Positions 51,260 to 62,368 of a stretch of DNA of 64,000 nt are shown piece by piece. The notes below the pieces were generated by a model that did not search any database, was not told the DNA's origin, and was given only the letters and a program-made list of their open reading frames with translations. How positions within the stretch are numbered: the stretch's first letter is position 1; each line of letters begins with the position of its first letter. A program made the translations under genes and the position numbers. Source of the DNA: Cordylochernes scorpioides (taxonomy: Eukaryota; Arthropoda; Arachnida; Pseudoscorpiones; Chernetidae). The stretch lies in the NCBI GenBank assembly GCA_030710605.1, contig CP092886.1, forward strand, positions 166,252,573 to 166,316,572, written 5' to 3'.

Positions 51260-53951
51260 CACTTCGTTCTCTTTTTATGCGGTTTTTTTTTATGCGGTTT
51301 TGGAGTTATGCGGTGCAAGAAAAAAAAATTATTCGAATTTCGAATTTTTTTTTTTTTGGTGATTCACTTTTTCTGAAAACGAATAAGAATAACAACTACA
51401 ACTCTACTATTACGCAATCAATACAAAGAAATAATTTTGTAACGTCCTGGTTGTATGTTAAGTTATCCAACAAACAGTAGAGGGGAAGTTCCAATGTCTT
51501 TTATTCCGCGCCTGCCGGTGTCTTACACAACTCGTGCAAAACCGAAATCAAAACTGAAAACCCGCCGGCGTGCCAGCTGCCGTTACAAATTTCTTTTTTC
51601 TTTTATTGACATGTTTTCTCTTGATTTGTTCTTAAAAACAAAAGAGACAAAAACAAAAATACCTCGTTAAAATTGCGTGTTTTTATGCTGCATTTTGTTT
51701 TTGTATGAAACTAATTAAAAAAGCCTGCATATTGGAAAGCATTAGAAAATAAAACTTTGTGAAAGAAGGTTACTACCGAAAACCGGAAGATAAATTTACT
51801 CAAGTGAATTGTAAGTTTTTTTGAATAATTTTAGTGCGTAATTGTACATTAAGTTTTTCTATAATTTTTAGTCCTCTTAAAGAAAATGTGTGACAATAAT
51901 AAAAAACAAAAAAGAAGTGCAATTTCGCTAGAAACCAAAATTATAATTCTCGATTGCTTGGCAACAGCAATAGGTAAACGTTATAATTTAGGCGAATCTA
52001 CTATAAGAGCAATAAAAAAAAATGAAGCGGCAATAAGAAGATCAGTCAGATCTGGTACAAATTTGAGTTCTAAAATTTCATCATATTCAAGAGGCACTTT
52101 AATAGAAAAAACAGAAAAGGCTCTCGTAATTTGGATTGAAGATTTAACTCAAAAAAGAATTCCGTTAGATGGACATTTAATCAAGATGAAAGCCCTTAAA
52201 TTTTACAAGGAGTTAAAAGAATCAGAGCCATCTACATCTTCAGGTGAAAGTAATCCACAATTCTCTGCCAGCACAGGGTGGTTAACTGGTTTTATAAAAA
52301 GAAATTCTTTTCATAATCTAAAAATAAAAGGTGAGGTGGCTTCTGCGGATGAAGAAGCTGCTAGAAAATATCCTGAAAAGTTGGCTAAAATTATTAAAGA
52401 TGGAGGATATTGTGCCCATCAAATCTTCAATGCTGATGAAACAGGATTGTTTTGGAAAAAAATGCCAACCCGTACTTACATTGCAAAGTCCGAAAAAAAT
52501 GCCAGTGGTTTTAAAGCTGCTAAAGATCGAGTTACTTTATTGCTGTGCAGCAATGCATTCGGCGATCGAATGTTAAAACCGCTGCTTGTAAATCGATCTT
52601 TAAAACCACGTGCATTAAAAGGAAAAGACTTAAATACACTGCCCGTACATTGGATGGCAAACAAGAAGGCCTGGGTAACAACGGCTATTTTCACTGAATG
52701 GTTCAATAAATGCTTCGTACCCGAAGTAGAAAATTATATGAAAGAGATGGGTCTCGAATTTAAGATCTTATTAATTCTTGACAATGCACCAGGTCATCCA
52801 AACTTAGAACATCCAAATATAAAGGTATTTTTTTCCCTCCAAACACAACGAGCCTAATTCAACCATTAGATCAGGGAATTATTTCAACATTTAAAAAATA
52901 TTATGTAAAATTCACTTTCCAATTCATTTTCGATAAACTGGAATCCGATACAATAACAGTTACTGAAGTTTGGAAACAATTTAATATCTTGAACTGTGTA
53001 GATCATGTTGCGTTAGCAATTGCCGAGATAAAATCACAAACTTTAAATGCATGTTGGAAAGCTGCTTGGCCTGAATGCGTATCAAAGAGAAATGAATCAA
53101 ATAGAACAACAATAGTAACATCAGATATTATTTCAATTGCTAAGGAAATAGGTGGGGAAGGTTTTGATGATTTTGGCGAGCATGATATAGAAGAATTGCT
53201 TGTGGACGAAGCCCTAAATGATGATGATATTTTGGAAAGTATGGTAGATACTACTAAAGATTTCGAAACAGTAGATAGCGAACTGGAAGATGTTACTCCA
53301 CTGGACGAAAAATTACTTCGGGAAGGCCTTCAACTTTCCGGTAAATTGGACATTTTTTTTATTCAAAATGATAATGATGTAGAACGCGCCTTAAAATTCC
53401 AACGTTATCTGAAATTTTGTATGTCTGGCTACAGAGAACTCTACAAAGAACTAGTCAAGCCATCACAGCGTTTGATTACTGACTACCTTGTCAAAGAAAA
53501 AAAATCACTGAAGTTCCTAAAGAAGCATTACCATGTAGATCTGATGACGTAATTTTATCTTCAAGTGATGAAAGTGATCTTGCACCAATCCACAAACGGG
53601 TTCGCACATTATCAGACAGTGAATAATGATGAAAACATTCTTAATATGATTTTAAATAAAGTTTTGTTTATGTTTTTTTTTTTTTACATATTAAGTTTTG
53701 TTTTTGTTATTAACACACATATGTGCCATTTATTAAAATATGATGAGAAAAAAATTAAATCTTATTATTTATAAATCTTTTTTTATGCGATTTCTGGTGC
53801 ATTTTAAAACATTATTTAGGTTTTATGCGATTTTTTTAATAAATGGAACGTATCCATCATTTTACATATAAATGTATGTCTTTTTTTGTGCGATTTTTTT
53901 TTATGCGGATTCCCCTGGAACGCATCTACCGCATAAAAAAAGAACCAAGTG
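51260..53951 (+). mobile_element. Tigger/pogo-type DNA transposon, 2.7 kb
   Basis: Terminal inverted repeats CACTT(C/G)GTTCT(C/T)TTTTTATGCGG at both ends, each flanked by TA (51258-51259 and 53952-53953). The inside repeats TTTTATGCG words near both ends and holds a single transposase with two frameshifts. Confidence 0.88.
51886..53626 (+). pseudogene. Tigger-like transposase with two homopolymer frameshifts
   Basis: The first frame (51886-52857) holds a psq-type helix-turn-helix (about residues 10-55: LGESTIRAIKKNEAAIR) and a CENP-B type domain with GWLTGFIKRNSFHNLKIKGE. The start of the DDE domain follows: IFNADETGLFWKKMPTRTY and LLILDNAPGHPNLEH, giving the first two Asp. A T7 run near 52830 causes the shift; the next frame continues with PPNTTSLIQPLDQGIISTFK, which carries the third Asp. 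An A8 run near 53500 causes another shift, after which PIHKRVRTLSDSE and a stop at 53624 look like the natural end. Confidence 0.9.
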
Positions 53952-53977
53952 TATTTATAATATTAGGTATAATACAT

Positions 53978-54118
53978 GTATAGATGGAAAATTTTCCGGG
54001 AGGAAATTAATCCATTGAAGCACAGGGCGCCTCTCCCGTCAAAATAAACGTCAAAACCTGACGCCATCTATTGACCGTCGCTGCAACTAGCGGTTTCGGG
54101 TCGGTGACAACATGTATA
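53978..54118 (-). repeat. Family 3 fragment
   Basis: ATAGATGGAAAATTTTCCGG, the GACGCCATCTATTGACC box and GCGGTTTCGGGTCGGTGACA. On the minus strand GACCC-GAAA-CCGCU...AGCG-A-CGGUC looks like one strand of a hammerhead with a longer stem III, but the CUGANGA strand is absent. Confidence 0.55.
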
Positions 54119-54235
54119 TGTTATTGAATTGATCCTATATAGCTGCTAGATCAGAATTGAATCAGGAATAGACGTTTTCGGCTTTCATTTCGGATTTTCA
54201 AAACTAGTTATTTGTTTGGTGGAAAATTTGCGGGA

Positions 54236-54272
<37 letters not shown>

Positions 54273-54509
54273 CTCTCTCGTTAGCCTAATCTATGCGTCA
54301 TGTGTCGACTGTCTCTAAAGCTGGAAAATTCGGGACTATGACAAACCCAAACCCTTATATTTGTAAAATTTATAATATTCATTCAGATAGCCATGTTCTC
54401 CACGTGGCGTTTGGAATTTTCAAAGCTGATGTTAGGACCTTTTTACCGACTCGATCCTGATTGTTTTCAGATATGATCAAGGGATGGCATATAGTTTTGG
54501 TATCAATTC

Positions 54510-54860
54510 TGACAAGAAGACGTATTATATATATATGAGATAAGTATCTCTTAGAAAGAAGGAATCATATATCGCCGCAACTCTTTTTATTATTATAGCG
54601 GTTAAGAAAGCTTTCGGGCAAGCCCTTCTTCAGCTAATTATATTGTACAATTAAAGAGAGATTATATATCGTTTTTAATATAAATCAAAATAAAGGTTTA
54701 TTTTTTGATTTATATTAAAAACGATATATAATCTCTCTTTAATTGTACAATATAATTAGCTGAAGAAGGGCTTGCCCGAAAGCTTTCTTAACCGCTATAA
54801 TAATAAAAAGAGTTGCGGCGATATATGATTCCTTCTTTCTAATTTGTCGAAATCCGCAAA
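54510..54860. repeat. Foldback with Penelope-type CTGAAGAAGGGC motif
   Basis: Arms of about 160 bp, from TTAGAAAGAAGGAATCATAT to TCGTTTTTAATATAAATCAA and back. On the right arm the plus strand reads CUGAAGA, then GGGC-UU-GCCC, then GAAAGCUUUC. This is the shape of the minimal hammerheads of Penelope-like terminal repeats, with stem I not clearly paired. A relative lies at 55905-56310. Confidence 0.65.
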
Positions 54861-55189
54861 CCGTTTACCATGAATAAGTATCTCTATTGAAGAGTATTCA
54901 AAATAGAAAGAGAATTGCTAGAAAATATTTGATCATATTGAAAAGAGGATTAGTAATATGTACGTATATATTTTATTACAATCAGAAAAAACTTACTTAT
55001 TTTTAGATTTTACTAAAGAAGTTTACTGAATTTTTAAAAGAAGCCTCAAACCAGTTATTGTAAGCTTAGATATTTTCGATATTTCTTTAGAATATATAAC
55101 AATCTAATATTTTGTATATAAACTGTATGAAATATTTTAATCTTGTACACACAACACACTTTCACTTAAAACGATGTTCCAGAAATATG

Positions 55190-55850
55190 TGCAGAAGATT
55201 ATACACCATTATCAAAATTCGAAACTTTTATAGACACATATGATTCTTTTTAAAAATATACAATTTCTACTCCCCTTACTGCAATGGAAAAATTAATGGG
55301 AGAACCTGGCTCATCATTCGTCCAAATATTCATAATACTCAATTTGTTACAAACCACGGAAATTTCAAAAGTTTTTTTAAATAGAATAAAGGCAGTGGAG
55401 GATTCAAGTTGCTTTTGAGGTATTGAGGAACAAACCTCAAGACATCTACTGATCGATTGCCCAGCATTTCAAGATTATAGAATGAAGAATGAACTAGTTG
55501 TTTGTGAACTTAACGATTTGATTTCCGATTAAAAAATCATATTTAAAGTTCAATTCATTTTGTAAATACATTCTGAACTTTCTACAAAATCTGAATCTCT
55601 AATGTTTTCATGCGTTGAATAATGTAAATAACTTATGTAAATAAACTTTTCTCCTTGTTTTGCGCAAGTATCCCTTGCGGGATATAGCGCTTTGGAAATA
55701 AAATAATTGTAATTGTAATCATTAATTTTTCCATTGCAGTAAGGACAGTAGAAATTGTTTATATTCGAAAAGAATCATACGCGTCTATAATAGTTTCGAA
55801 TTTTGATAACAGATGGCGCGCTAATGCATCATAATACACCATTATCCTTT
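55190..55850. repeat. Family 2c inverted unit split by a LINE tail
   Basis: Left: TCGAAACTTTTATAGACACA, CTTACTGCAATGGAAAAATT and CCTGGCTCATCATTCG. Right: the complement, from TTTTTCCATTGCAGTAAGGA to GATAACAGATGGCGCGCTAA. Between them lies the LINE tail at about 55320-55722. Confidence 0.65.
55320..55724 (+). pseudogene. LINE 3' end
   Basis: Shifted frames resemble the C-terminal finger region of the copy at 33185 (NHGNFKSFF, then a DRLPSISRL-like block). The 3' end has CCCTTGCGGGATATAGCGC and AAATAAAATAATTGTAATTG, matching the end of that copy. Confidence 0.55.
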
Positions 55851-55899
55851 AAGAAATTGTTCAAACCACTTTTATATTTACTACATAAATAGAGATATG

Positions 55900-56325
55900 T
55901 TAAAATAAAAACATAAAGCCTCCAGGGATAATCTCGAGCTTTCGGGCAAGTAAGCCCTTCTACGGGAGAAAATGCTTTACATGATTAATACGCCAATAAA
56001 ATATGATTTAAAATTAAATAAAGTCCATTCATTGTTTACATTTGTTTTAAGCAATATATATATATATACATAGTAAAATGCTGAGTATACTTGAAGATCA
56101 AACTACCTTCAAACACATTTCCAAAGAAGAGCCTTAAAACAAATGTAAACAATGAACGGACTTCATTTAATTTTAAATCATATTTTATTGGCGTATTAAT
56201 CATTTAAAGCATTTTCTCCCGTAGAAGGGCTTACTTGCCCGAAAGCTCGAGATATTATTTAAATAAAAAATATTTTTAAAAGAAACCTTTACCTGGAGGC
56301 TTTATGTTTTTATTTTAATATTAAT
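55900..56325. repeat. Foldback of a second Penelope-type terminal repeat
   Basis: Arms from AAAACATAAAGCCTCCAGG through CTCGAGCTTTCGGGCAAGTA and AATATGATTTAAAATTAAAT, then reversed after an 80-base spacer. The plus strand of the right arm reads GUAGAAGGGCUUACUUGCCC then GAAAGCUC, a decayed hammerhead-like hairpin. Confidence 0.6.
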
Positions 56326-56765
56326 TCAAGGGATTATTTTATCGAAGAGATATATTAATTGTATCAAATTGAAAGAGGTATGTATATATGTATTCTATTA
56401 ATAATTTATTCAGGTAAAAAAATTAAATGATCACAATATATCTTATTAAAGAAAGATATATTTCTTCAATGTTAAAATATATCGTTTCTCAATCCTTTAC
56501 CGGAGATTTCAATCATTAAAAATTTCCAGAAATATATTTATTGGTGAATTTTATTTTTTCAAAATTTCCATGAATGAAATTTTATATCTTTAAACTTTTA
56601 CAAAAAAGCGATTTATATTTTACAACTTCCAACTATCTAGAAATGATAAAAAAATATATTGAACTTTCAGGAAAATATATTATTATAAACTGGGGAAATA
56701 TATATTTTATCGGAAAATAGTTTATATGATATATAATTTTCATATATATATATTTATTTTGATAA
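56326..56765. other. AT-rich DNA without a recognised feature
   Basis: Nothing beyond TA-rich runs is seen. Confidence 0.3.
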
Positions 56766-57245
56766 TAAAAAGGTATATATTGGAATGAATAAAATATTTA
56801 TTTGCCAATATTTCGGTTGGCTGAACGCCAACCTTTGTCATGGCATTGCATTTTTCAATCTATTATTATCTAAAGATTTAAATATTGATTTCCCTATATT
56901 CAGAACTATATATATATATATATATATTATATTTAAATAAAAAAGATAAGAATTGAGCAGTCGTGGCATAAATATTGAAAGAATAATAATAAAAACAGTT
57001 TTGATATGAGGTTTCTTTAATTGAGCTAAGTGATATATATGAAAAACATAATTTGATTAAAGTACTGCCTGGCTTAAGGCGTAAGAATAAAAAAAAATGA
57101 AAAGCGTATTTATATAATGTACAAATGTTTTGGGTCGACCCACGGGGAACAACAACAATGAGTTTTTATACGGGAAGAGTGACCTCTGGCGGCGATTTTA
57201 GAAGAGTATTTTATCTATGAAATATAATTTTAAAATAAAATAATA
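56766..57245 (+). repeat. Penelope-type terminal repeat and linked segment
   Basis: AAAAGGTATATATTGGAATG and GGTTGGCTGAACGCCAACC at the left. Then, from about 56990, the TTAAGGCG / CCCACGGGGAACAACAACAA / GACCTCTGGCGGCG segment seen also at 29640-29860 and around 57500. Confidence 0.55.
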
Positions 57246-57590
57246 CTTTAATATAACATAATTTTAAATGAAATATTTTAATATAACATTTCCAAATAAA
57301 ACACATCAATACAACATATATATATATATATATATATATTACCTAAAATATTCTGTTGATTTTGCAATATTATTGTGATATAGAATTATTATTTGCTGAT
57401 TATTTTGAGGATATATGATTATTTTATGTTATTGTTTTGCAGTCGTGTGTGTGTGTGTGTGTGTGTGTGGTAAAAATAATAAAACAGTTGTAATCACAAT
57501 TTGCTTTAATTGAGTTGATGAAAATAATTAAGGAAGAAATACCCGACTTAAGGCGTAAAGAAGATAATAAAATATTACATATTTACATAT
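57246..57590. other. AT-rich DNA with TA and GT repeats, then linked segment copy
   Basis: A TA run at 57318-57340 and a GT run at 57448-57470. From about 57480 the ACAATTTGCTTTAATTGAGT / GACTTAAGGCGTAAAGAAGA segment begins again and is interrupted at 57590 by the ribozyme foldback. Confidence 0.45.
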
Positions 57591-57741
57591 TAAAAATAAA
57601 GAAGGCATCTCCTGACCACGAGCACATGTGCTTTTTAGATGGCAGAGCGCCATCTAGTGGAGCAAAAATAAACTAAACGTTTATTTAGCTTGCTCCGTGA
57701 TATTTGGCCAACCCAATTTCTTGATAAATCAAGAAAAGCCA

Positions 57742-57783
57742 TCCACGAACGCGTTTCGCGCTGTTGGCGCTCGTCAGCGTGGA
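57742..57783 (-). ncRNA. Type I hammerhead ribozyme, intact
   Basis: UCCACG/CGUGGA stem I, CUGACGA, GCGC-CAACA-GCGC stem II, GAAA, ACGCGU stem III, GUU triplet. The GCGCCATCT box lies 86 bases away at 57647. Confidence 0.87.
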
Positions 57784-57872
57784 GAAGGCTGTAACCACTG
57801 CGACCAAAAATATTTTTTCGGGAAGCCATTGGGATCAAAAAAATATTTTTGGTCGCAGTGGTTACAGCCTTC

Positions 57873-57914
57873 TCCACGCTGACGAGCGCCAAAAGCGCGA
57901 AACGCGTTCGTGGA
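57873..57914 (+). ncRNA. Type I hammerhead ribozyme, intact, opposite arm
   Basis: Same fold as 57742-57783 on the other strand, with a CAAAA loop in stem II. Confidence 0.87.
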
Positions 57915-58278
57915 TGGCTTTTCTTGATTTATCAAGAAATTGGGTTGGCCAAATATCACGGAGCAAGCTAAATAAACGTTTAGTTTATTTTTGCTCCACT
58001 AGATGGCGCTCTGCCATCTAAAAAGCACATGTGCTCGTGGTCAGGAGATGCCTTCTTTATTTTTAATATCAACACCTGACCCACTTATCTTTTATTTTCT
58101 TCTATTGTTTTTTCATATTTACATATGTACAGAAAGATTTGAGCCGGCCAACGGGAAGCAAAACAATGAGTTTATATAAGAAAATCCGCGACATCTGGTG
58201 GTAGACATAACATAGTAATTTGATCTGAGAATTATAATTTTAAAATTCAATACAATTTTTCTATAACATATATAAATA

Positions 58279-58642
58279 CAGTAAACTCTCCTATAACGCG
58301 ATTAATGTGTTCCGTGTTGTATGAAATCGCGTTATAGGAATTCGCGTTGTACGAAATAAAACTTGTATAACGCGAATGTTGTTAGGGTAAATTGTTAGTG
58401 GCAAATATCGTGTAAAAATGTAGTATACAACACTACTTCGTTCAAAAACAAAAAAAAAAATGAAAAACGCGTGTGCATAAAAATTAAATGTATTATACAG
58501 TTGTCAATAAGGATATTTCCGCATTTTATTTTATAACGCGCTATACGAAAATTCGCGTTGTATAAATAAATTTGCCGCAATTTTTCTTATCGCGTTGTAC
58601 GAAATCGCGTTGTAAAAACTCGCGTTATAGGAGAGTCTACTT
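58279..58642. mobile_element. Tigger-type MITE, 364 bp
   Basis: Ends CAGTAAACTCTCCTATAACG and its complement CGTTATAGGAGAGTCTACTT, flanked by TA. The inside has several GCGTTGTACGAAATCGCG-like words and no ORF. It is unlike the Tigger at 51260. Confidence 0.85.
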
Positions 58643-59815
58643 TATTCAAAACTTGTTCGAAACTTGAAAATAAGTATGTATTTTTAATCGATTTTTAAAA
58701 ATGAAATACGCTCTATAAACAAAAAGATACAAAATCAGTTATAAGCGCTAAATAAATTAATATAAATATTTAAACGTGTTAAGTAAATAATTAATTCAAA
58801 CCATTTTGAAGAATGTTAATTATTAATTTAACACATCTTTCTATAGAGCGTTGAATATTGGGAGGGAGAGCATTAATGAGATAATTCAATAAATTGAAGT
58901 AGAAATAAGATTAGAACGGGCTGCGCTCTCTCATATATGGGAGTAATAAGAAAATTGTAGAGGCCATATATTATTTATGAAGCTGGAAGCATCGATCGAG
59001 CTACAGCATCAAATTGCCCAGGGCGCCTTATTTAGCGTTGTAATATGGGCTCGGATAATTCCCAAACAGCTTGATTACTATTCATGATGAGAAAACAAAA
59101 TGTTCTATTAAAATATTTATAAGTTGGTTAATCTCGATTTATTTGGGATGCTATTTCCCCCAATATTCTTCTCATATATTTAGGACCCAACCTATTTATT
59201 TCTCGGAATGGAATTGTGCGGATTGCCATTTTACTTATATAATGATGGCCGCTTTTTTACTTCTCCTTCTCTCTTAAATTTGAGAAAATAATTTTAATAC
59301 ATATATGGACTCCGAGTTTTTTTCCAGGTTTGGAGTAATAAATGTTAATTTTCTTAGATTTTTTTAAAATCTCCACATGGAATTTATTCGGAGTGAATAT
59401 TTTGGACTATTTGTATAAATGAGTATAATTCAAGTAGAATGTGCAGGTAAATTTATCAGTAAAATATTTGAATATTATTAAAATATATTATCTGAATAAA
59501 TCGGAGAGAATTTGACATAAAATAGTTACAAAATTCATGTCGCATTCTAATTTCCTATTATCTTATTTGATTTCATCGTGGTAGCAAGTGCTTTATATCT
59601 TTGCAGAAATTTTACTATTTAATTTTAAAATCTGCTGGAAAAATTTCACACTATTAAATATCCGTGGTGCTAATTTGATGAACTATAAAGAAACGATAAT
59701 GAAGAAGATAATAGTTTATTAATTGAATGTATTTATTTTTATAATATGTATATATATATCGTATATTTATGAAAATAGTAAAAATGTGAAATTGTACTGA
59801 GATAAAGGGTATAAA
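58643..59815. other. Intergenic DNA with a non-repetitive island (about 58900-59280)
   Basis: The island has balanced composition (GAACGGGCTGCGCTCTCTCA, CATCGATCGAGCTACAGCAT) and no match in the window. No gene is supported. Confidence 0.35.
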
Positions 59816-59817
59816 TT

Positions 59818-60000
59818 AAGAAAAAGGCATCTCCTTAACTGGAAGTTGCTGATGTCTGGCGCCATCTATCGGCGCAAATATAAACTATTCGTTGATTTTT
59901 TAAGTATTCCAGAATTTGGCAAATACCCATTCTTGATTAATCAGAAACTTTCAGTTGCACGATAAGGAGATGCCTTTTTTCTTAATATATATATATATAT
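59818..60000. repeat. Family 1b short foldback
   Basis: AAAAAGGCATCTCCTTAACT and GGCGCCATCTATCGGCG at the left. AAACTTTCAGTTGCACGATA and its GGAGATGCC end at the right. The ribozyme itself is deleted. Confidence 0.6.
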
Positions 60001-60019
60001 ATATATATTTTAAATAGAG

Positions 60020-60165
60020 CAATCCATAGATAAATCTTTAAATAAAAAGGCATATATTGGATCAAAAAATCATTTATTTTACCAATATTGGTTGGCGTTC
60101 AGCCAGCTGAAATTTTGGTAAAATAAATGATTTTTTTATCCAATATTTGCCTTTTTAATTAAATA
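60020..60165. repeat. Short Penelope-type foldback
   Basis: AGAGCAATCCATAGATAAAT ... CATTTATTTTACCAATATTG then the complement, with most of the central hairpin deleted. Confidence 0.6.
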
Positions 60166-60324
60166 TATATATATATATAAAAAATAGCATATCCTGACCA
60201 GGAGCACATGTGCTTTACAGAAGGCAGAGCGCCATCTGGTGGAACAGAAATCAACTAAACATTGATTTTAACCTGTTCCCTGATATTTGGCCAACCCAAT
60301 TTCTTGATAAATCAAGAAAAGCCA

Positions 60325-60367
60325 TCCACGAACGCGTTTCGCGCTTTTTGGCGCTCGTCAGCGTGGA
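60325..60367 (-). ncRNA. Type I hammerhead ribozyme, array unit 1
   Basis: On the minus strand UCCACG-CUGACGA, stem II GCGC-CAAAAA-GCGC, GAAA, then C-GC-G-U-U, then CGUGGA. Stem I has 6 bp and stem II 4 bp. Stem III is only A-U and C-G around a two-base loop, and being palindromic it could pair between two copies. The triplet is GUU. Confidence 0.9.
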
Positions 60368-60675
60368 GTAGGCTGAACCATTGAGACCAAAAAATATTTT
60401 TTGATCCCAATGGCCTCCTGAAAAACCAAGAAATGGGTATTTAAGGCCAAACTTGCGTAAATACGCTTAGCACATTAAAAAACGAAATAAAAAAATAAAA
60501 GATAAAAAGATCAGGTGTTGAAATCAATATAAAAAATAGCATATCCTGACCAGGAGCACATGTGCTTTACAGAAGGCAGAGCGCCATCTGGTGGAACAGA
60601 AATCAACTAAACATTGATTTAACCTGTTCCCTGATATTTGGCCAACCCAATTTCTTGATAAATCAAGAAAAGCCA

Positions 60676-60718
60676 TCCACGAACGCGTTTCGCGCTTTTT
60701 GGCGCTCGTCAGCGTGGA
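60676..60718 (-). ncRNA. Type I hammerhead ribozyme, array unit 2
   Basis: Identical to unit 1. Confidence 0.9.
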
Positions 60719-61026
60719 GTAGGCTGAACCATTGAGACCAAAAAATATTTTTTGATCCCAATGGCCTCCTGAAAAACCAAGAAATGGGTATTTAAGGCCA
60801 AACTTGCGTAAATACGCTTAGCACATTAAAAAACGAAATAAAAAAATAAAAGATAAAAAGATCAGGTGTTGAAATCAATATAAAAAATAGCATATCCTGA
60901 CCAGGAGCACATGTGCTTTACAGAAGGCAGAGCGCCATCTGGTGGAACAGAAATCAACTAAACATTGATTTAACCTGTTCCCTGATATTTGGCCAACCCA
61001 ATTTCTTGATAAATCAAGAAAAGCCA

Positions 61027-61069
61027 TCCACGAACGCGTTTCGCGCTTTTTGGCGCTCGTCAGCGTGGA
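61027..61069 (-). ncRNA. Type I hammerhead ribozyme, array unit 3
   Basis: Identical to unit 1. Confidence 0.9.
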
Positions 61070-61377
61070 GTAGGCTGAACCATTGAGACCAAAAAATATT
61101 TTTTGATCCCAATGGCCTCCTGAAAAACCAAGAAATGGGTATTTAAGGCCAAACTTGCGTAAATACGCTTAGCACATTAAAAAACGAAATAAAAAAATAA
61201 AAGATAAAAAGATCAGGTGTTGAAATCAATATAAAAAATAGCATATCCTGACCAGGAGCACATGTGCTTTACAGAAGGCAGAGCGCCATCTGGTGGAACA
61301 GAAATCAACTAAACATTGATTTAACCTGTTCCCTGATATTTGGCCAACCCAATTTCTTGATAAATCAAGAAAAGCCA

Positions 61378-61420
61378 TCCACGAACGCGTTTCGCGCTTT
61401 TTGGCGCTCGTCAGCGTGGA
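61378..61420 (-). ncRNA. Type I hammerhead ribozyme, array unit 4
   Basis: Identical to unit 1. Confidence 0.9.
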
Positions 61421-61728
61421 GTAGGCTGAACCATTGAGACCAAAAAATATTTTTTGATCCCAATGGCCTCCTGAAAAACCAAGAAATGGGTATTTAAGGC
61501 CAAACTTGCGTAAATACGCTTAGCACATTAAAAAACGAAATAAAAAAATAAAAGATAAAAAGATCAGGTGTTGAAATCAATATAAAAAATAGCATATCCT
61601 GACCAGGAGCACATGTGCTTTACAGAAGGCAGAGCGCCATCTGGTGGAACAGAAATCAACTAAACATTGATTTAACCTGTTCCCTGATATTTGGCCAACC
61701 CAATTTCTTGATAAATCAAGAAAAGCCA

Positions 61729-61771
61729 TCCACGAACGCGTTTCGCGCTTTTTGGCGCTCGTCAGCGTGGA
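61729..61771 (-). ncRNA. Type I hammerhead ribozyme, array unit 5
   Basis: Identical to unit 1. Confidence 0.9.
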
Positions 61772-62017
61772 GTAGGCTGAACCATTGAGACCAAAAAATA
61801 TTTTTTGATCCCAATGGCCTCCTGAAAAACCAAGAAATGGGTATTTAAGGCCAAACTTGCGTAAATACGCTTAGCACATTAAAAAACGAAATAAAAAAAT
61901 AAAAGATAAAAAGATCAGGTGTTGAAATCAATATAAAAAATAGCATACCCATTTCTTGGTTTTTCAGGAGGCCATTGGGATCAAAAAATATTTTTTGGTC
62001 TCAATGGTTCAGCCTAC

Positions 62018-62060
62018 TCCACGCTGACGAGCGCCAAAAAGCGCGAAACGCGTTCGTGGA
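62018..62060 (+). ncRNA. Type I hammerhead ribozyme, inverted unit 1
   Basis: Same sequence on the plus strand, 71 bases after the inversion point. Confidence 0.9.
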
Positions 62061-62368
62061 TGGCTTTTCTTGATTTATCAAGAAATTGGGTTGGCCAAAT
62101 ATCAGGGAACAGGTTAAATCAATGTTTAGTTGATTTCTGTTCCACCAGATGGCGCTCTGCCTTCTGTAAAGCACATGTGCTCCTGGTCAGGATATGCTAT
62201 TTTTTATATTGATTTCAACACCTGATCTTTTTATCTTTTATTTTTTTATTTCGTTTTTTAATGTGCTAAGCGTATTTACGCAAGTTTGGCCTTAAATACC
62301 CATTTCTTGGTTTTTCAGGAGGCCATTGGGATCAAAAAATATTTTTTGGTCTCAATGGTTCAGCCTAC

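Larger units (their letters stand above)
57591..58113. mobile_element. Family 1 retrozyme-like foldback, 523 bp, with 13 bp TSD
   Basis: Two units meet head-to-head around 57825, giving arms of about 230 bp. CATATTTACATAT is repeated at 57578-57590 and 58114-58126, and the interrupted host repeat (GAGCCGGCC segment) continues on both sides. This fixes the element borders. Each arm has an intact hammerhead. Confidence 0.85.

Noticed and set aside
53978..54118. Second canonical hammerhead in the family 3 fragment
   Set aside because: GACCC-GAAA, a possible stem III and a GUC are there, but no CUGANGA strand is found nearby.
57635..58021. Two 85-codon frames reading MALVSVEKAV in opposite directions
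   Set aside because: They lie on the two arms of the ribozyme palindrome and are identical only because the arms are inverted copies.
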